A stretch of DNA of 64,000 nt from Actinostola sp. cb2023 (GCA_033675265.1 JAUJYZ010000582.1:87144-151143); one strand, 5' to 3'; positions 51,941-62,473 are shown, counted from the stretch's first letter. Notes: generated by a model not told the origin, from the sequence alone. Numbers and translations: made by a program.

Positions 51941-52981
51941 ATGTCTCTGTCTGCTGATGATGCAAAGACCCTACAAGAGAAGATCGAACTGTTGCTGAAA
52001 GAACAGGAGGTAGCGAAGAAGGCCCTTGAAGACCTACAGAATCCATCACGTTCAAGTGGAGTCAAGCGTCAGTTTGTTGTCGTTCCACGAGAAAGAAAGA
52101 TAAAAACATTCTCTGGAAGACCGAAGGATGGCTCTAGTGAACAGACGATTGAGGAATTCATTGAGGAAGTCAAGACAATAATCGGAGCAAGGGACATGAG
52201 CAAGGCTGAGCAGCTTGACTTCATCACCTCACATCTAGAAGGAGCTGCGAAAGAAGAGTTGAAAGTCTACCCAGAGGAGGATAGGAGAGATCCCAAGAAA
52301 GTGTTCGAAATCCTTGGCGATGCTTTCGGCGAAAAACGCTCGAAGCCGCAACTCTTGAAGGCATTTTACGATCGAAGACAGAAGGACGGAGAGAGTCTAA
52401 GAGAATTTTCACACGCTTTAAGTGAACTGTGGACTCGTGTTGTGAAAAAGGACGCGAAGTGTTCGGCGGACTCGGACACCATGCTACGTGATCAATTTGC
52501 GGACAACGTGCGTGACGCTTTACTGCGGAAGGAACTTAAACGCAGTATAAGAGTGCGACCTGGTATTTCTTTTCTGGACATTCGAGAAGAAGGAATAAGC
52601 TGGTCTGAGGAAGAAGAAAAGTCGCCTCACGCAACCCAGCGTTTCAGAAATACCACAAGTACTTCGGAGGTCAAGGCTGAAAGTTGTATACTTCAAGGGA
52701 AAGACCCGCAGGATTCAATATTGCGTGACCTTGCCAAAATGTTGCAACAACAGCAGGAGGCTATAAAAGAGTTAACTGCTGCTGTGGCTCGACTGAAGTC
52801 GTCACCTGAGAGAAAACCGCAGGGACAACTGTGTTACAAATGTCGGAAACCTGGACATTTTGCTCGTAATTGCACGCAGAAAGAGCCGGATACGCAAGGT
52901 GATGGTCGTAAAGATACAAAGAAATATGCGAGTGCTAGTGAGCAAGCAACTAATCAGGAACCCAAGCCACCGTCAAACTAG
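51941..52981 (+). CDS. gag: Gag of the Ty3-type element, intact
   Basis: 346 codons from an ATG 82 bp after the LTR. Residues 1-35 are a charged coiled-coil-like helix (KIELLLKEQEVAKKALEDL). A capsid-like Gag domain follows at about residues 47-165 (IKTFSGRPKDG, TIEEFIEEVKTIIG, LDFITSHLEGAAKEEL, FYDRRQKDGESLREFSHAL). A second helical stretch with a glutamine run (MLQQQQEAIKEL) is near 267-280. Residues 298-311 are a CX2CX4HX4C zinc knuckle (CYKCRKPGHFARNC) for nucleic-acid binding. The frame ends in TAG at 52979-52981. The protease frame is minus one and overlaps by 28 nt (52954-52981). Gag assembles the virus-like particle. Confidence 0.93.
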   Translation: MSLSADDAKTLQEKIELLLKEQEVAKKALEDLQNPSRSSGVKRQFVVVPRERKIKTFSGRPKDGSSEQTIEEFIEEVKTIIGARDMSKAEQLDFITSHLEGAAKEELKVYPEEDRRDPKKVFEILGDAFGEKRSKPQLLKAFYDRRQKDGESLREFSHALSELWTRVVKKDAKCSADSDTMLRDQFADNVRDALLRKELKRSIRVRPGISFLDIREEGISWSEEEEKSPHATQRFRNTTSTSEVKAESCILQGKDPQDSILRDLAKMLQQQQEAIKELTAAVARLKSSPERKPQGQLCYKCRKPGHFARNCTQKEPDTQGDGRKDTKKYASASEQATNQEPKPPSN

Positions 52982-53175
52982 CACCCCCTGTCGCTATGAG
53001 TCAAGCGTCAGGAGGGGGCAGTTCTGGCTCATCGATTGTTACTTCTCCCAAAGACATCTACGAGAGAGCTGTAGGAAAATGTCCTGTCGTAGTCGTTGAG
53101 ATGGGTGGAGTGCAAGTCAATTGTCTACTAGATTCGGGTTCTGAAGTGTCAACCATTACGGAGAGAGTTTCTTAA
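52954..53175 (+). pseudogene. N-terminal part of protease/Pol, frame-shifted off from the rest
   Basis: The minus-one frame opens after a TAA at 52951 and overlaps the end of gag by 28 nt. It encodes a linker and then the aspartic protease active-site region (CLLDSGSEVSTIT, with the catalytic Asp in DSG). It ends at a TAA at 53173-53175. The rest of the protease continues in the frame used by 53162-56836, so a single-nucleotide shift lies in or next to the GAGAGAG run at 53161-53167. Protease normally cleaves the Gag-Pol polyprotein; this copy cannot make it as written. Confidence 0.8.
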
Positions 53176-56100
53176 AAAACATTTTCAAGGAAAAGATCTT
53201 CTGTGCACCAGCGGCTGGCTAACGCTTACTGCTGCTAACGGGTTGGACATACCCTATGTGGGTTACTTTGAACTCGATGTGTGTGCTCTAGGCATTAATG
53301 TTGCCCAAAGGGGTATACTCGTCGTAAAGGATCCTGAAGGCAAAGACGCAAGACAAAGGAAACAAGTTGTGCCAGGGCTTGTTGGCATGAATATCATATC
53401 TAAACTAAAGGACATGATTACGGACACTGATTATAAGGACAATCTAAGTGAGGAGTGGAAAAGTGTTCTACAACTGGATATTTGTGAATCATCTACGTCA
53501 GTAATAGGATTCGCCAAAGTTGCAGGTAAAAATAAAGTCAGGATTCCTGCTGAATCAGTTTCAGTCATTCAAGCAACAGGCTTGAATGGCGGGAAAATGG
53601 ATTACACCGCCTTAGTGGAACCTGTAAGCTGGTCATTACCAGGAGACATTGTTGTTGTCAATACTGTAACGACAGTAATTGGAGGACGCATGTACATCAG
53701 AGTGGCAAATCTTGGAAGGGAGGATGTGTTCCTAAACCCTCGGACAAGGATTGGAGTCGTCCACTCAGTTGAGAATTGTGTAGTCCCCAGTGATAAAGTT
53801 GACTTCAAAAGGGTGTCGGTTAACGAGGAAATGGTCTGCTTAAAGGAATTGGAGTCTGATGAGAAGACTGATGTGTCTTCGGACTTTGCGTGTCCTGTTG
53901 ATCTATCAAACATTGACTGTACTAACGAGCAGCGACTAAAACTTTATGACCTGCTACGTAAGCACGCTGATTTGTTTGCAAAGGAGGATGAGGATCTTGG
54001 ATATACTGAAACAGTAAAACACAAGATACGAACGGTGGATGATGAACCAGTATGTCAACCATATCGTAGGATTCCGCCCAATCAGTACCAGGAAGTGAGA
54101 GAACACATAAAGAAGTTGCTGGACCGGAACATCATAAGGTAAAGTTATAGCCCTTTTGCGTCACCTATCGTATTAGTACGAAAGAAAAATGGTTCACTCA
54201 GACTCTGTGTGGATTACAGAAAACTTAACGAAAAAACTGTTAAGGACGCATTTCCGTTGCCGCGTATTGAAGAGAGTATTACGTCGATAACTGACGCTAA
54301 GTGGTTCTCAACTTTAGACTTGGCTAGTGGCTTTAATCAAGTTGCCATGGATACAGAGGACAGGCCAAAAACTGCTTTCTCTTGCCCGTTTGGATTATTT
54401 GAATACAACCGCATGCCGTTTGGTCTAAAAAATGCTCCATCGACGTTTTCCAGATTAATGCAACGTTGTCTTAGTGACATGGTCTATGTGTTGCTTCTTG
54501 TGTATCTGGACGACATCGTAGTGTACTCCGGTACGTTTGAAGAACATCTCGAGAGACTTGAAAAACTTTTCAACCGGCTAAGAGAACATGGACTTACATT
54601 ACAACCCGATAAGTGCCACTTTCTTAAGCGTGAAGTAACGTATGTCGGACATTTGTTGTCAGCTGAAGGCATCACTACAGACCCGGAAAAGACTGCAGCA
54701 GTAAGGGAGTGGAAGACACCAACCACTGTAAAGGAGCTAAGATCGTTTCTTGGATTTGTGGGGTATTACAGGAGATTCTGCAAGAACTTTGCTGCCATAG
54801 CAGGACCATTGCACGAACTTGTAAACACCTGCTTGAAAGAATTGAAGGAACATCGAAAGCTCAAGATCCCCTTCACACAACGTTGGAACTCGAACTGTCA
54901 GAAAGCCTTTGATACGTTGAAGGAAAAGTTGACATCGCCGCCTGTGCTTGGTTACGTGGATTTCTCTAAGCCATTCGTCGTTGAAACAGACGCGAGTAAC
55001 GAAGGTTTAGGTGCTGTGTTATCACAAGACCAAGATGGTCAGCGCAGAGTTATCGCCTATGCAAGCAGACGTTTGGCCAGTACAGAGAGGAATCCAACTA
55101 ACTATAGTTCAATGAAGCTTGAGCTATTGGCGTTAAAGTGGGCAGTCACTGAGAAATTCAGATCGTACCTCCTTGGTTCAAAATTTGTGGTGTACACGGA
55201 TAACAACCCGCTCAAGTACCTCAACACGGCAAAGTTAGGAGCATTGGAGCAACGATGGGCTGCACAGCTAGCATTGTTTGACTTCACTATAACGTTCCGA
55301 AGTGGCAAGAATAATGCAAATGCTGACGGACTCTCGCGAAACCCAGTAGGAAAGGAACCAGTTGTGAATGAAGAAGACGGTTATACAGCCATAGAGAGTA
55401 TACTAGCACAACCGACTACTACAATACCTGTTGAGCTGCGGTATGCCTGTGTGAATTCTCAATCACAGGAAGCCCAGAACAATAGAATAGACACTCATAG
55501 AGACATTGGACTTGATAGACAAGTCACACATGAGAAAGAGAAAGAGAGTGGTGTACCTGCTACTACAGCGTTTCCTTCGCACTCTAAAGCTGAACTTACT
55601 GAGATGCAGAACAGTGATGCAACAATAAGCCAATTCCTGAAATACTGGAAAGAGGGAAGAAAACCAAACTTCCGTGAGCGAAGGGGTATGCCTAGCAAAT
55701 CCATATCCATGCTACGCCAGTGGGATAGGATGCAACTGGAGGCTGGAGTGCTGTACAGAGTCGTACAAGATCCAAACCATGGACAACTCAGACAGCTTGT
55801 TGTACCCACTGTGTTGAGAGACAACGTCATGCAGAGTTTACATGATCAGATGGGACACCAAGGAGTTGAAAGGACATCTCAGCTGCTGCGCAGAAGGTGT
55901 TACTGGCCTGGACTACACAGTGATGTAGATGTTTGGATAAAGAAATGTGAGCGTTGCACGTTATCCAAAATGCCACTGCCACGCATCAGACCACCAATGG
56001 GAAACCTCTTGGCAACAAAACCATTGGAAGTTCTGGCTGTAGATTTCACTCTCCTGGAACCAGCGAGTGATGGACGAGAAAATGTGCTCGTAATGACTGA

Positions 56101-56836
56101 CGTATTCACCAAGTTCACCTTAGCTATACCGACAAGGGATCAGAAGGCTAACACAACAGCTAAACTGATACTCAAGGAATGGTTTATGCGATATGGCGTA
56201 CCTAACCGCATCCATTCTGACCAAGGACGTAACTTTGAGAGTGAGGTAATCATGGAGCTGTGTGGATTGTACGGAATAAAGAAGTCGCGAACAACACCAT
56301 ACCACCCGCAAGGTAATGCACAATGCGAGAGATTTAATCGCACGATGCATGACCTTCTGAGATCTCTTCCGCCTCACAAGAAGAGAAAATGGACGGAGCA
56401 TTTACCGGAGCTGCTGTACGCATATAATGCAACGCCCCATTCATCAACCGGATACTCGCCATACTACCTGATGTTCTGCAGAGAACCTCGACTACCTGTC
56501 GATCTGTTGTTAGGAGCAGAAGAGGATATTGAAGATGAGATCCAGAATGACTGGCTGGCTACACACATGTCCCGCCTGAGAGACGCTTACCTCAAGGCAG
56601 GAGACCATCTCGAACAAGCTGCAGAAAGGCGCAAGAAGGCTAGTGACCAGACAGCATTCGATGACCCACTAGAGATTGGTCAACTCGTGTATCTCAGAAA
56701 CAAAGTGAAAGGAAGAAACAAGATTCAAGATTCATGGAGCCCTACCCTATATAGAGTCATAGGAGTTCCAGACAAAGATGGCGCCGCATATATACAGTTC
56801 AGTTATATAAGGGAGACGCGGAGCCACGAAAAGTAA
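53162..56836 (+). pseudogene. pol: Pol of the Ty3-type element with an internal stop
   Basis: This frame starts with the protease C-terminal half (GILVVKD, PGLVGMNII) and enters the reverse transcriptase at YRRIPPNQYQEV. A TAA at 54140-54142 sits right after DRNIIR, where the family has a sense codon. Numbering from the first Met after it (54209), the domains are: reverse transcriptase with catalytic Asp37 and the YLDD box at 99-102 (LLVYLDDIVVYS); RNase H with Asp261 (ETDASNEGLG) and Asp331 (YTDNNPLKYL); integrase zinc finger His545, His550, Cys580, Cys583; integrase core Asp612, Asp671 (HSDQG), Glu707 (CERFNRT), spacing DD35E. All catalytic residues are present. The frame ends early at 56836 after a shift near 56790-56815. 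Confidence 0.93.
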
Positions 56837-56847
56837 GCCGTTCCTTT

Positions 56848-57240
56848 ATGCGCAAATGTCCACTCATTAAACCACAGGACTTTGCAAGAAGACGAACACA
56901 GACACACACTAGTGCACTGACTGAAGAGAGTGACAGCGAAGATGAAGATGAAGTCGCTATTGTTATTAGAACAAGTAATGCGCCAGACGCGCATCCAGTA
57001 CTACAGACAACAGACGTAGAAGATACACCAGATATTACGGATATTGTTACGGACGGTCAGGCAGAAAAGACAACGGACAGAAAACTGCGAAGGACTACCA
57101 GGACTACTGCTGGAAAATCAGGATCAAGATACGGATTTACCCAGTCTGTCCTTGTTGCGTCCACAACAGCATATTTTGAAAAGGACTTGACCATTTATTT
57201 TATTTTGCTATGTTGGTTTTTGGCTCACACATTCTTTTAG
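56848..57240 (+). pseudogene. C-terminal tail of Pol in a shifted frame
   Basis: This frame is open upstream of 56848 and takes over the end of integrase after the shift near 56800 (EPRKVSRSFM is readable in it just before). The tail is basic, then strongly acidic (EESDSEDEDEV), then Thr/Arg-rich, and ends with a hydrophobic stretch (YFILLCWFLAHTFF). No chromodomain is visible. It could instead be a small separate third frame, but the fit to the integrase end favours a broken Pol. Confidence 0.65.
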
Positions 57241-57290
57241 TCTAAGTGAAAAATTTGGTTATATGTCGAGGACGACAATATCAAAAAAGT

Positions 57291-57299
57291 AGGGGAGGG
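57291..57299 (+). promoter_or_regulatory. polypurine tract of the Ty3-type element
   Basis: AGGGGAGGG directly abuts the TGTGACC start of the 3' LTR, the expected position of the plus-strand primer. A nearby A-rich run (AAAAAAG) precedes it. Confidence 0.9.
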
Positions 57300-58049
57300 T
57301 GTGACCATGTCAAGTTTTAGTAGTTATTTCGTTTATAGTTAGAAGCGCGTGCCAAACATAGATTACGTGAGTTCCTGTCAGTAGACGTAACACTAGGCGT
57401 GACACGAACGTGCTACACGCGATGTGGATAAGATAATCCTGTTATCACAAAGATGGCATAAATGCGTGTCAAGAACCTTCGTTCTTACGCATTTTTCCCT
57501 TACGTGATTCCTACTACGTGAATTGCTAAGCCAGGGCGTATAATTGCGTGTTTCCGTTGTTTACCAAGTTATTTAGCATTCTTTAGCGTACATAGCTTTT
57601 CCAAAGCATATTTAAGAAGTGAGCTTTCATAGCTAAATCAGTCCAGTTTGAAGCGAGACAAGATCAAGTCAAGTGAAGGCAATAATCAACGAAATCTCTT
57701 TAGACTAGCACCTCAAGTGTTAATTGGTATGTAACAGATTACTTTTAGATTCAGTAATATTGACTTCGTATTGTCGCCGCTAGTATTCTATTCAGTTTAA
57801 ACTATGTAAATCGCTTGTATGTGATCGCTATTGAAGACTGTGATACGTGTAGTATTAGTTATTGTTTAGTACAAAGATTGATTCTAATTATGCTTTTCAA
57901 CATTGTATATTTCAGCGTATTACTTTCGCCCTTAGTTTACCCTTAGTTTATACCATTGGTTTACCCTGAGTTAACTTTTGTCAATAAAGCAGTTGTTAAA
58001 TTACTTTGCTTCACTCGTCTTACAATCGTAAAAAGATCACTTGGTCACA
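57300..58049 (+). repeat. 3' LTR of the Ty3-type element
   Basis: 750 bp, identical to 51110-51859 in a row-by-row comparison, followed by the TTTG target copy. AATAAA occurs at 57983-57988. Confidence 0.95.
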
Positions 58050-58053
58050 TTTG

Positions 58054-58885
58054 TATTGACACAAAAACCTCTTCTTGTACATTTTTGTTGTGTACAATGT
58101 ACCATTGAATGTTTTCAAAAGCTGATACATTGACTTCATGCTTCTATTCAACATGACGCATTTGTTTGTCCCGAGACTATAGCTCAACGATCCCCGACAA
58201 GAAAGTTCTTGGATTCAGTTAACAAACTCATCCTCAAGATCAAGATTCCAGATTCCAGATAATGATATTCTACATATCACAGAACATTGCCCAGATTATG
58301 GTAAATTGCCTCCATATCTAGACAGCGATAACCGACAACGATGTCCAACAACAAAGACAACGAAAACTAAAAGTCAAGCTGCAAGAATTTTCCAAGACAT
58401 TTTGCAAGCCTGAAGAATTTCCAAGCATCGAAGCCACACAACGATGTACAGACCAGATTCATTCAAAACGAACTTTGACAATAGTCAATTTAGACAGCTG
58501 TAGGCAGCTTAGACAGCTTATTTATTCATATTTATTCTTGTACACTTCTAAGAATGGCTCTAACGTTTATTCAATCTTTCAGATTTCTTTTGGCTTTAAC
58601 GTTAAGAAGTTCTCAGAGGTATTTTCACAATTATTATCAGGTATAATTTTTCAGTATTGTAAACTTCTTACAATATTACGGTGTAGGGATTTCTATATTC
58701 AACTTTCAATTTTCGATATTTTCAACATTTTTGGTGCAGGGAATACACTATTTACTTTCAATTCCAAAAAAATTAGCATAAAAATTAGCATGTCATCGTT
58801 TTAGCATTGAAAACAGAGTACTGTCGATCTTTTTTGTTATATATCCCAACTCTTGTCTCGCAGAGCTCGAATGTGACATGGGGGA
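58054..58885 (+). other. residual internal region of the outer LTR element
   Basis: This is outer-element DNA displaced by the inner insertion. The longest frame (58475-58804, 109 codons) shows no recognisable motif. The stretch ends in ATGTGACATGGGGGA (58871-58885), a purine-rich tract directly before the 3' LTR. Confidence 0.55.
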
Positions 58886-59171
58886 TGTATCGTGAAGCTA
58901 GGAACGCTAAAGAATCATCATATTTCAAGATATATTTTATCTAAAGAGTTACCATAGTAACGCTACGCGAACTAGAATCTTTGTATATTTACTGTACAAA
59001 CGAACTAAGTCTTATGTCATCAGTGACCAATATAGGTTTACTCAGTCAACAAGCTGAACAAATACAGCTAACGTACTTCTCAGGAACTTAGCATTTCTAA
59101 AGAATAATTACTTGACCTAAGACCTTGCGCAGTAGAGTACAAACTGCGATGCCACGTATATGTTTACCAAC

Positions 59172-60085
59172 TTAATAATATAGATGCAAAAATTACTTGA
59201 TGCTGATTGGCTGAGAGCAGTGCAGTTCAAGTGTAACACCAGTGCAAAAATCTGTAATTCCAGTGTAAAAATCTGTAATTCCAGTGCAAATTACAAAATT
59301 TTATGGATCCTGATTGGCTAAAATACAATGGAAAATGATATTAGCCAATCACATTGCAGTAAATCACCTCACATTGCAGTGGTTTCCATGGCAACAGAAA
59401 ATTCACAGAAAATCAAGAAATTCAAGATGGCGGACCTTTGTCGATAAAGGGTTCAAAAACGCTGCCAAACTCGCTGAAAATCCATTTTATACAGTACAAA
59501 AGGCAGAAAGAATGCGAAAGAAGGACTCGCTGCCTGTTATTCTGGAGTTAGCAAGCACCAAAAACAACATTTTCACCATTTTATAGACTCGACATGAAAG
59601 TTGACGGGGGAGCCTTGACTAGAAGGAAAACTACGTGATAAATAAAGAACTTTGTTGGCTCTTGTAAGCAAAAGGTACTTCAAACTTCTACAAATTAATG
59701 AGTATTCAACTTTGGTTTGAGTGGTCAGGAAAGTAATCAAGAATATCCAGTGATTTACAGTAAGTTTAGTCGAATTTCTCTCTCTGACTCTGAGTGCGTG
59801 AATGAATTCAGTCAATTAAAACTCAAGATCAAACTTTTGCACGAGCTTTCGGGAATAGAAAATCAGAGTTATGTACTCGTTTCAACTTTCTAAAAACGAT
59901 GAACAGCCTTTGTACTTATTACTGTTTGTTGCTATAATCAGTATGTAGTGATTGTTGTGTTTGTAGTGTCGATTAATTTATTAATAATTAATGTCAAATA
60001 AACGAGTACTTCGCTACGTGCATGCTTGTCAACATGTGTCTTTTGCTGTCTAATTTTCGCTAAATTTTTGCATCTATATTATTAA
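59172..60085. mobile_element. TTAA-flanked MITE, 0.9 kb, in the 3' LTR
   Basis: TTAATAATATAGATGCAAAA at the left is mirrored by TTTTGCATCTATATTATTAA at the right (23-bp TIR), with TTAA at both borders; the empty site in the 5' LTR also has TTAA. A 90-codon frame from 59314 is not recognised and is not called a gene. GATTGGCT (inverse CCAAT) motifs repeat in the interior. Confidence 0.85.
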
Positions 60086-60088
60086 TAA

Positions 60089-60250
60089 GTAATCATACGA
60101 TTTCTCGTTCAATTTGAATTAATTTACACTCGTGTGTTTTTCAAAGAGCTCAAATTGCACTCGCCCTACGGGCTCGTGCAATTTTGATACTCTTTGAAAA
60201 ACACACTCGTGCAAATTAATTCCAAATTGAACTCGAAACCGTATGATTAC
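60089..60250. mobile_element. foldback element, 162 bp
   Basis: GTAATCATACG...CAATTTGAATTAATTT...GTGTGTTTTTCAAAGAG is mirrored by CTCTTTGAAAAACACAC...AAATTAATTCC...CGTATGATTAC. The loop side carries CACTCGCCCTACGGGCTCGT. TAAT on both sides (60083-60086 and 60257-60260) is a possible target duplication. Confidence 0.8.
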
Positions 60251-60668
60251 CTATACTAATCAGTTACAAGATCTGAGTCTTCAAACTCGTACAGTTTGAT
60301 AACTATCGAAGTATATCCATATTTCAGCATTCTATTATTATCCAATTGTCAGATACTCTTACTAGCAATCAAAATAACATTGGGTAATCTCTTTATCGAA
60401 CAGTAGAATCAAATCTAATCCTAAAGCAAATACGCCTAGATTATGCATTATTCTGACACGTGACCTATTAGCATATGTTGACATATTGTCATTATAAATA
60501 GAGAATACACAGAGGTCACACTTCACTTGACAGTTGAACCGAGTTGAATCATTCCTTCAGCTCAGCTTCACCTAGAACACAACTGTTAACCGATGTAACT
60601 CAAGTCCCAGAGCTTCCAATAAAGACCAGTACCACAACCAACTCTCTACTGTTTAAGCTATCCTTACA

Positions 60669-60865
60669 CACATACATTTCTTTGTAAATTTCGAGATGTT
60701 TGGAAAGCTGTTATTCGTTTAATATCCAACTAAACCTATCGAAACTTTGTAAACTTACTAATGCTGACATGCTCTTTCTTGTGATTGGGTTCATTTCTTA
60801 CTTAGATTAATTCTAAATACTCGCTCCCAGTCCTTTACTCGTTTCCAAAGTGACTAATTTTGACG
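60669..60865 (-). repeat. right arm of the split inverted repeat
   Basis: This is a diverged inverse copy of 46715-46890: CATACATTTCTTTG, then CATGCTCTTTCTTGTG, then TCCCAGTCCTTTACTCGTTTCC. It directly follows the outer LTR element. Confidence 0.65.
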
Positions 60866-61213
60866 CACAATTTCTTCAAAAACAATAATGTTCAATCTCC
60901 TTTATCCTCCTCAATAATAAACCAAGCATCACAACTGTCTTGTTGTATTGTTATTATTTGCTCAAATGTCAACTTTCCTTTATTTCCAGAATAAAATGTA
61001 AAAACAATATTTTTTGTGTGTGTGATTTTCAGAGAATTTGACTGGATTTTTCAAACTTTATATGACATTACCCAGGAAAAACTTGATTTCACAAGCTTTC
61101 TTATACTTCGAACTCTATAAATACTAAGAATCATGTCCGCTGGATGATCAGACGTTTCGCCAAAACTTACTCTTCAAATACAATATTTTCATATTAAAAC
61201 GAACAATGTAAAC
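60866..61213. other. intergenic DNA, nothing recognised
   Basis: AT-rich, with no open frame or repeat structure that I could support. Confidence 0.4.
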
Positions 61214-62351
61214 TTAAAGGGGCACTGTCACGACGCGCGCATTCGTCAATTTTAATGATATGCTGAGATTTTTAATGATATGCAGAGGTCAACGAACTCG
61301 TTTGTTTACGAAGAGAAATGCGCTAGCAAATTTCAATGTTGTGTTTTGAAAGTGTTTTACCGTCAAGCTTTCGCAGAGTGCTTCCAAGTTATTCAGTATA
61401 TACAACCTTTACAGCGCGTGACCTAAATATTTCATGAAATAAGTACTTATTATAGCGACTTCTGGTGAAGGAACGGCGATAAATAGCAGACAATCCAAGG
61501 TGACAACTCAGGTCTCAGATAAAGTTATTCACATTTCACATCGCTAAAAACCAAGTCCGTATTACTTCTTTGCTTCAAAAAAGACTAACGAAGATGTACA
61601 TGTCACTACTGTATAAGGTACTCGTGTTTTCTTAAATTGTAAGAGTACAATTAAAAGAGTGCAAAAAGAACTGCACAATATAATTCCCGTGTGAAAAGTA
61701 TAATCACTGAGTTCTCTTTGTCGTTGTGTCACTACTTCCAAACCTCGCAGAAATAAAAACTCATACAATGTGACAGTTGATTGCAATAGCTTCAGTTCAT
61801 ATGAACTCGAAGGAATACATTGATATGATGTATACAACTGAGTTCTTTTTGAGAACATAATAATTCGAGTGAATAAGTCAATGAACGCGTTGTCAAACAT
61901 TGTTGTTGTCGTTCGGAATACTTTCCTACCTCCTTTGGTACTCCAGAGCTGTTAAAGAGAAGTACAGCGAACTCAGAATCTGTAGTATAACCGTATTCTA
62001 TCTTCCCAGTAAACCAAAACTTATAAACCTGTCGCCTGAATACATTCGTTGTCAACCACTACATCCCAGCAGCCGCCTTGAGAAGCCATCGTCATCGCTC
62101 TCGCCGATTAAATAAAAAGCGTATAAAATTGGACTTCAAACCAAAAATAACTACCTACAAATACGAAACAACAATCAATCTAAGTACTGAATAAGTATCA
62201 TCTTCTAGAGTGCAAGGATTACAATGATATAATTCGATATATTAACACACTGAATTTGAATTTTCCTCGGGTCTCTTGATAGCGTTGGTCAACGATTTCA
62301 AGATTGAAGCCAAGATTCGCGCATGCGTGTGTCGTGACAGTGCCCCTTTAA
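61214..62351. mobile_element. TTAA-flanked element, 1.1 kb
   Basis: TTAAAGGGGCACTGTCACGA at the left is mirrored by TCGTGACAGTGCCCCTTTAA at the right, with TTAA at both borders. Interior frames (for example 61562-61900 and 61792-62055 on the minus strand) are short and not recognised. It is probably a non-autonomous piggyBac/Kolobok-type element. Confidence 0.85.
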
Positions 62352-62473
62352 GAATTATTGCTCAGTCACGGACATCAGATAGAAATACACAGTTGCAAGT
62401 CCAAGTTATATTCTCTTGGATAAGCCTGAAGCAGTTTAAAAAAACACACTCGGGAAGCGACTCATGATACTAA

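Larger units (their letters stand above)
51110..58049 (+). mobile_element. Ty3/gypsy-type LTR retrotransposon, full length, 6.9 kb
   Basis: It has two 750-bp LTRs (TGTGACCATG...TTGGTCACA) that I compared row by row and found identical. A 4-bp target duplication TTTG lies outside (51106-51109 and 58050-58053). A primer-binding site follows the 5' LTR and a polypurine tract precedes the 3' LTR. The domain order (Gag with zinc knuckle, protease, reverse transcriptase, RNase H, integrase) is that of Ty3/gypsy elements. Gag is intact; pol carries a frameshift, a nonsense codon and a second frameshift. It inserted into the internal region of the outer LTR element. Confidence 0.95.
47707..60668 (+). 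mobile_element. outer LTR retrotransposon, gag present, no pol, interrupted
   Basis: Direct LTRs at 47707-48405 and 58886-60668 differ at about 12 of 697 aligned positions; the right one also carries 1.1 kb of later insertions. They run TGTATCG...CCTTACA in the right copy; the left copy reads CATATCG. A flanking ACACA (47704-47708 and 60668-60672) could be the target duplication if the LTR is taken to start at TATCG. After removing the inner element (51110-58049), about 3.5 kb of internal DNA remains. It encodes a Gag domain and an unrecognised protein but no protease, reverse transcriptase or integrase. The element is therefore non-autonomous. Confidence 0.8.
58886..60668 (+). repeat. 3' LTR of the outer element, carrying two insertions
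   Basis: It aligns with 47707-48405, except that 59177-60256 is extra: a TTAA-flanked MITE and then a foldback element. The pre-insertion join (ACTTAAT to CAGTTAC) is preserved in the 5' LTR. TATAAATAG near 60492 and AATAAA at 60618-60623 are likely promoter and polyadenylation signals. Confidence 0.85.

Noticed and set aside
59314..59586. A 90-codon frame in the 3' LTR insertion
   Set aside because: It lies entirely within a MITE and resembles repeat-derived translation rather than a protein family.
61562..62115. Short frames inside the TTAA element at 61214-62351
   Set aside because: They overlap on opposite strands, are short, and have no transposase or other motif.
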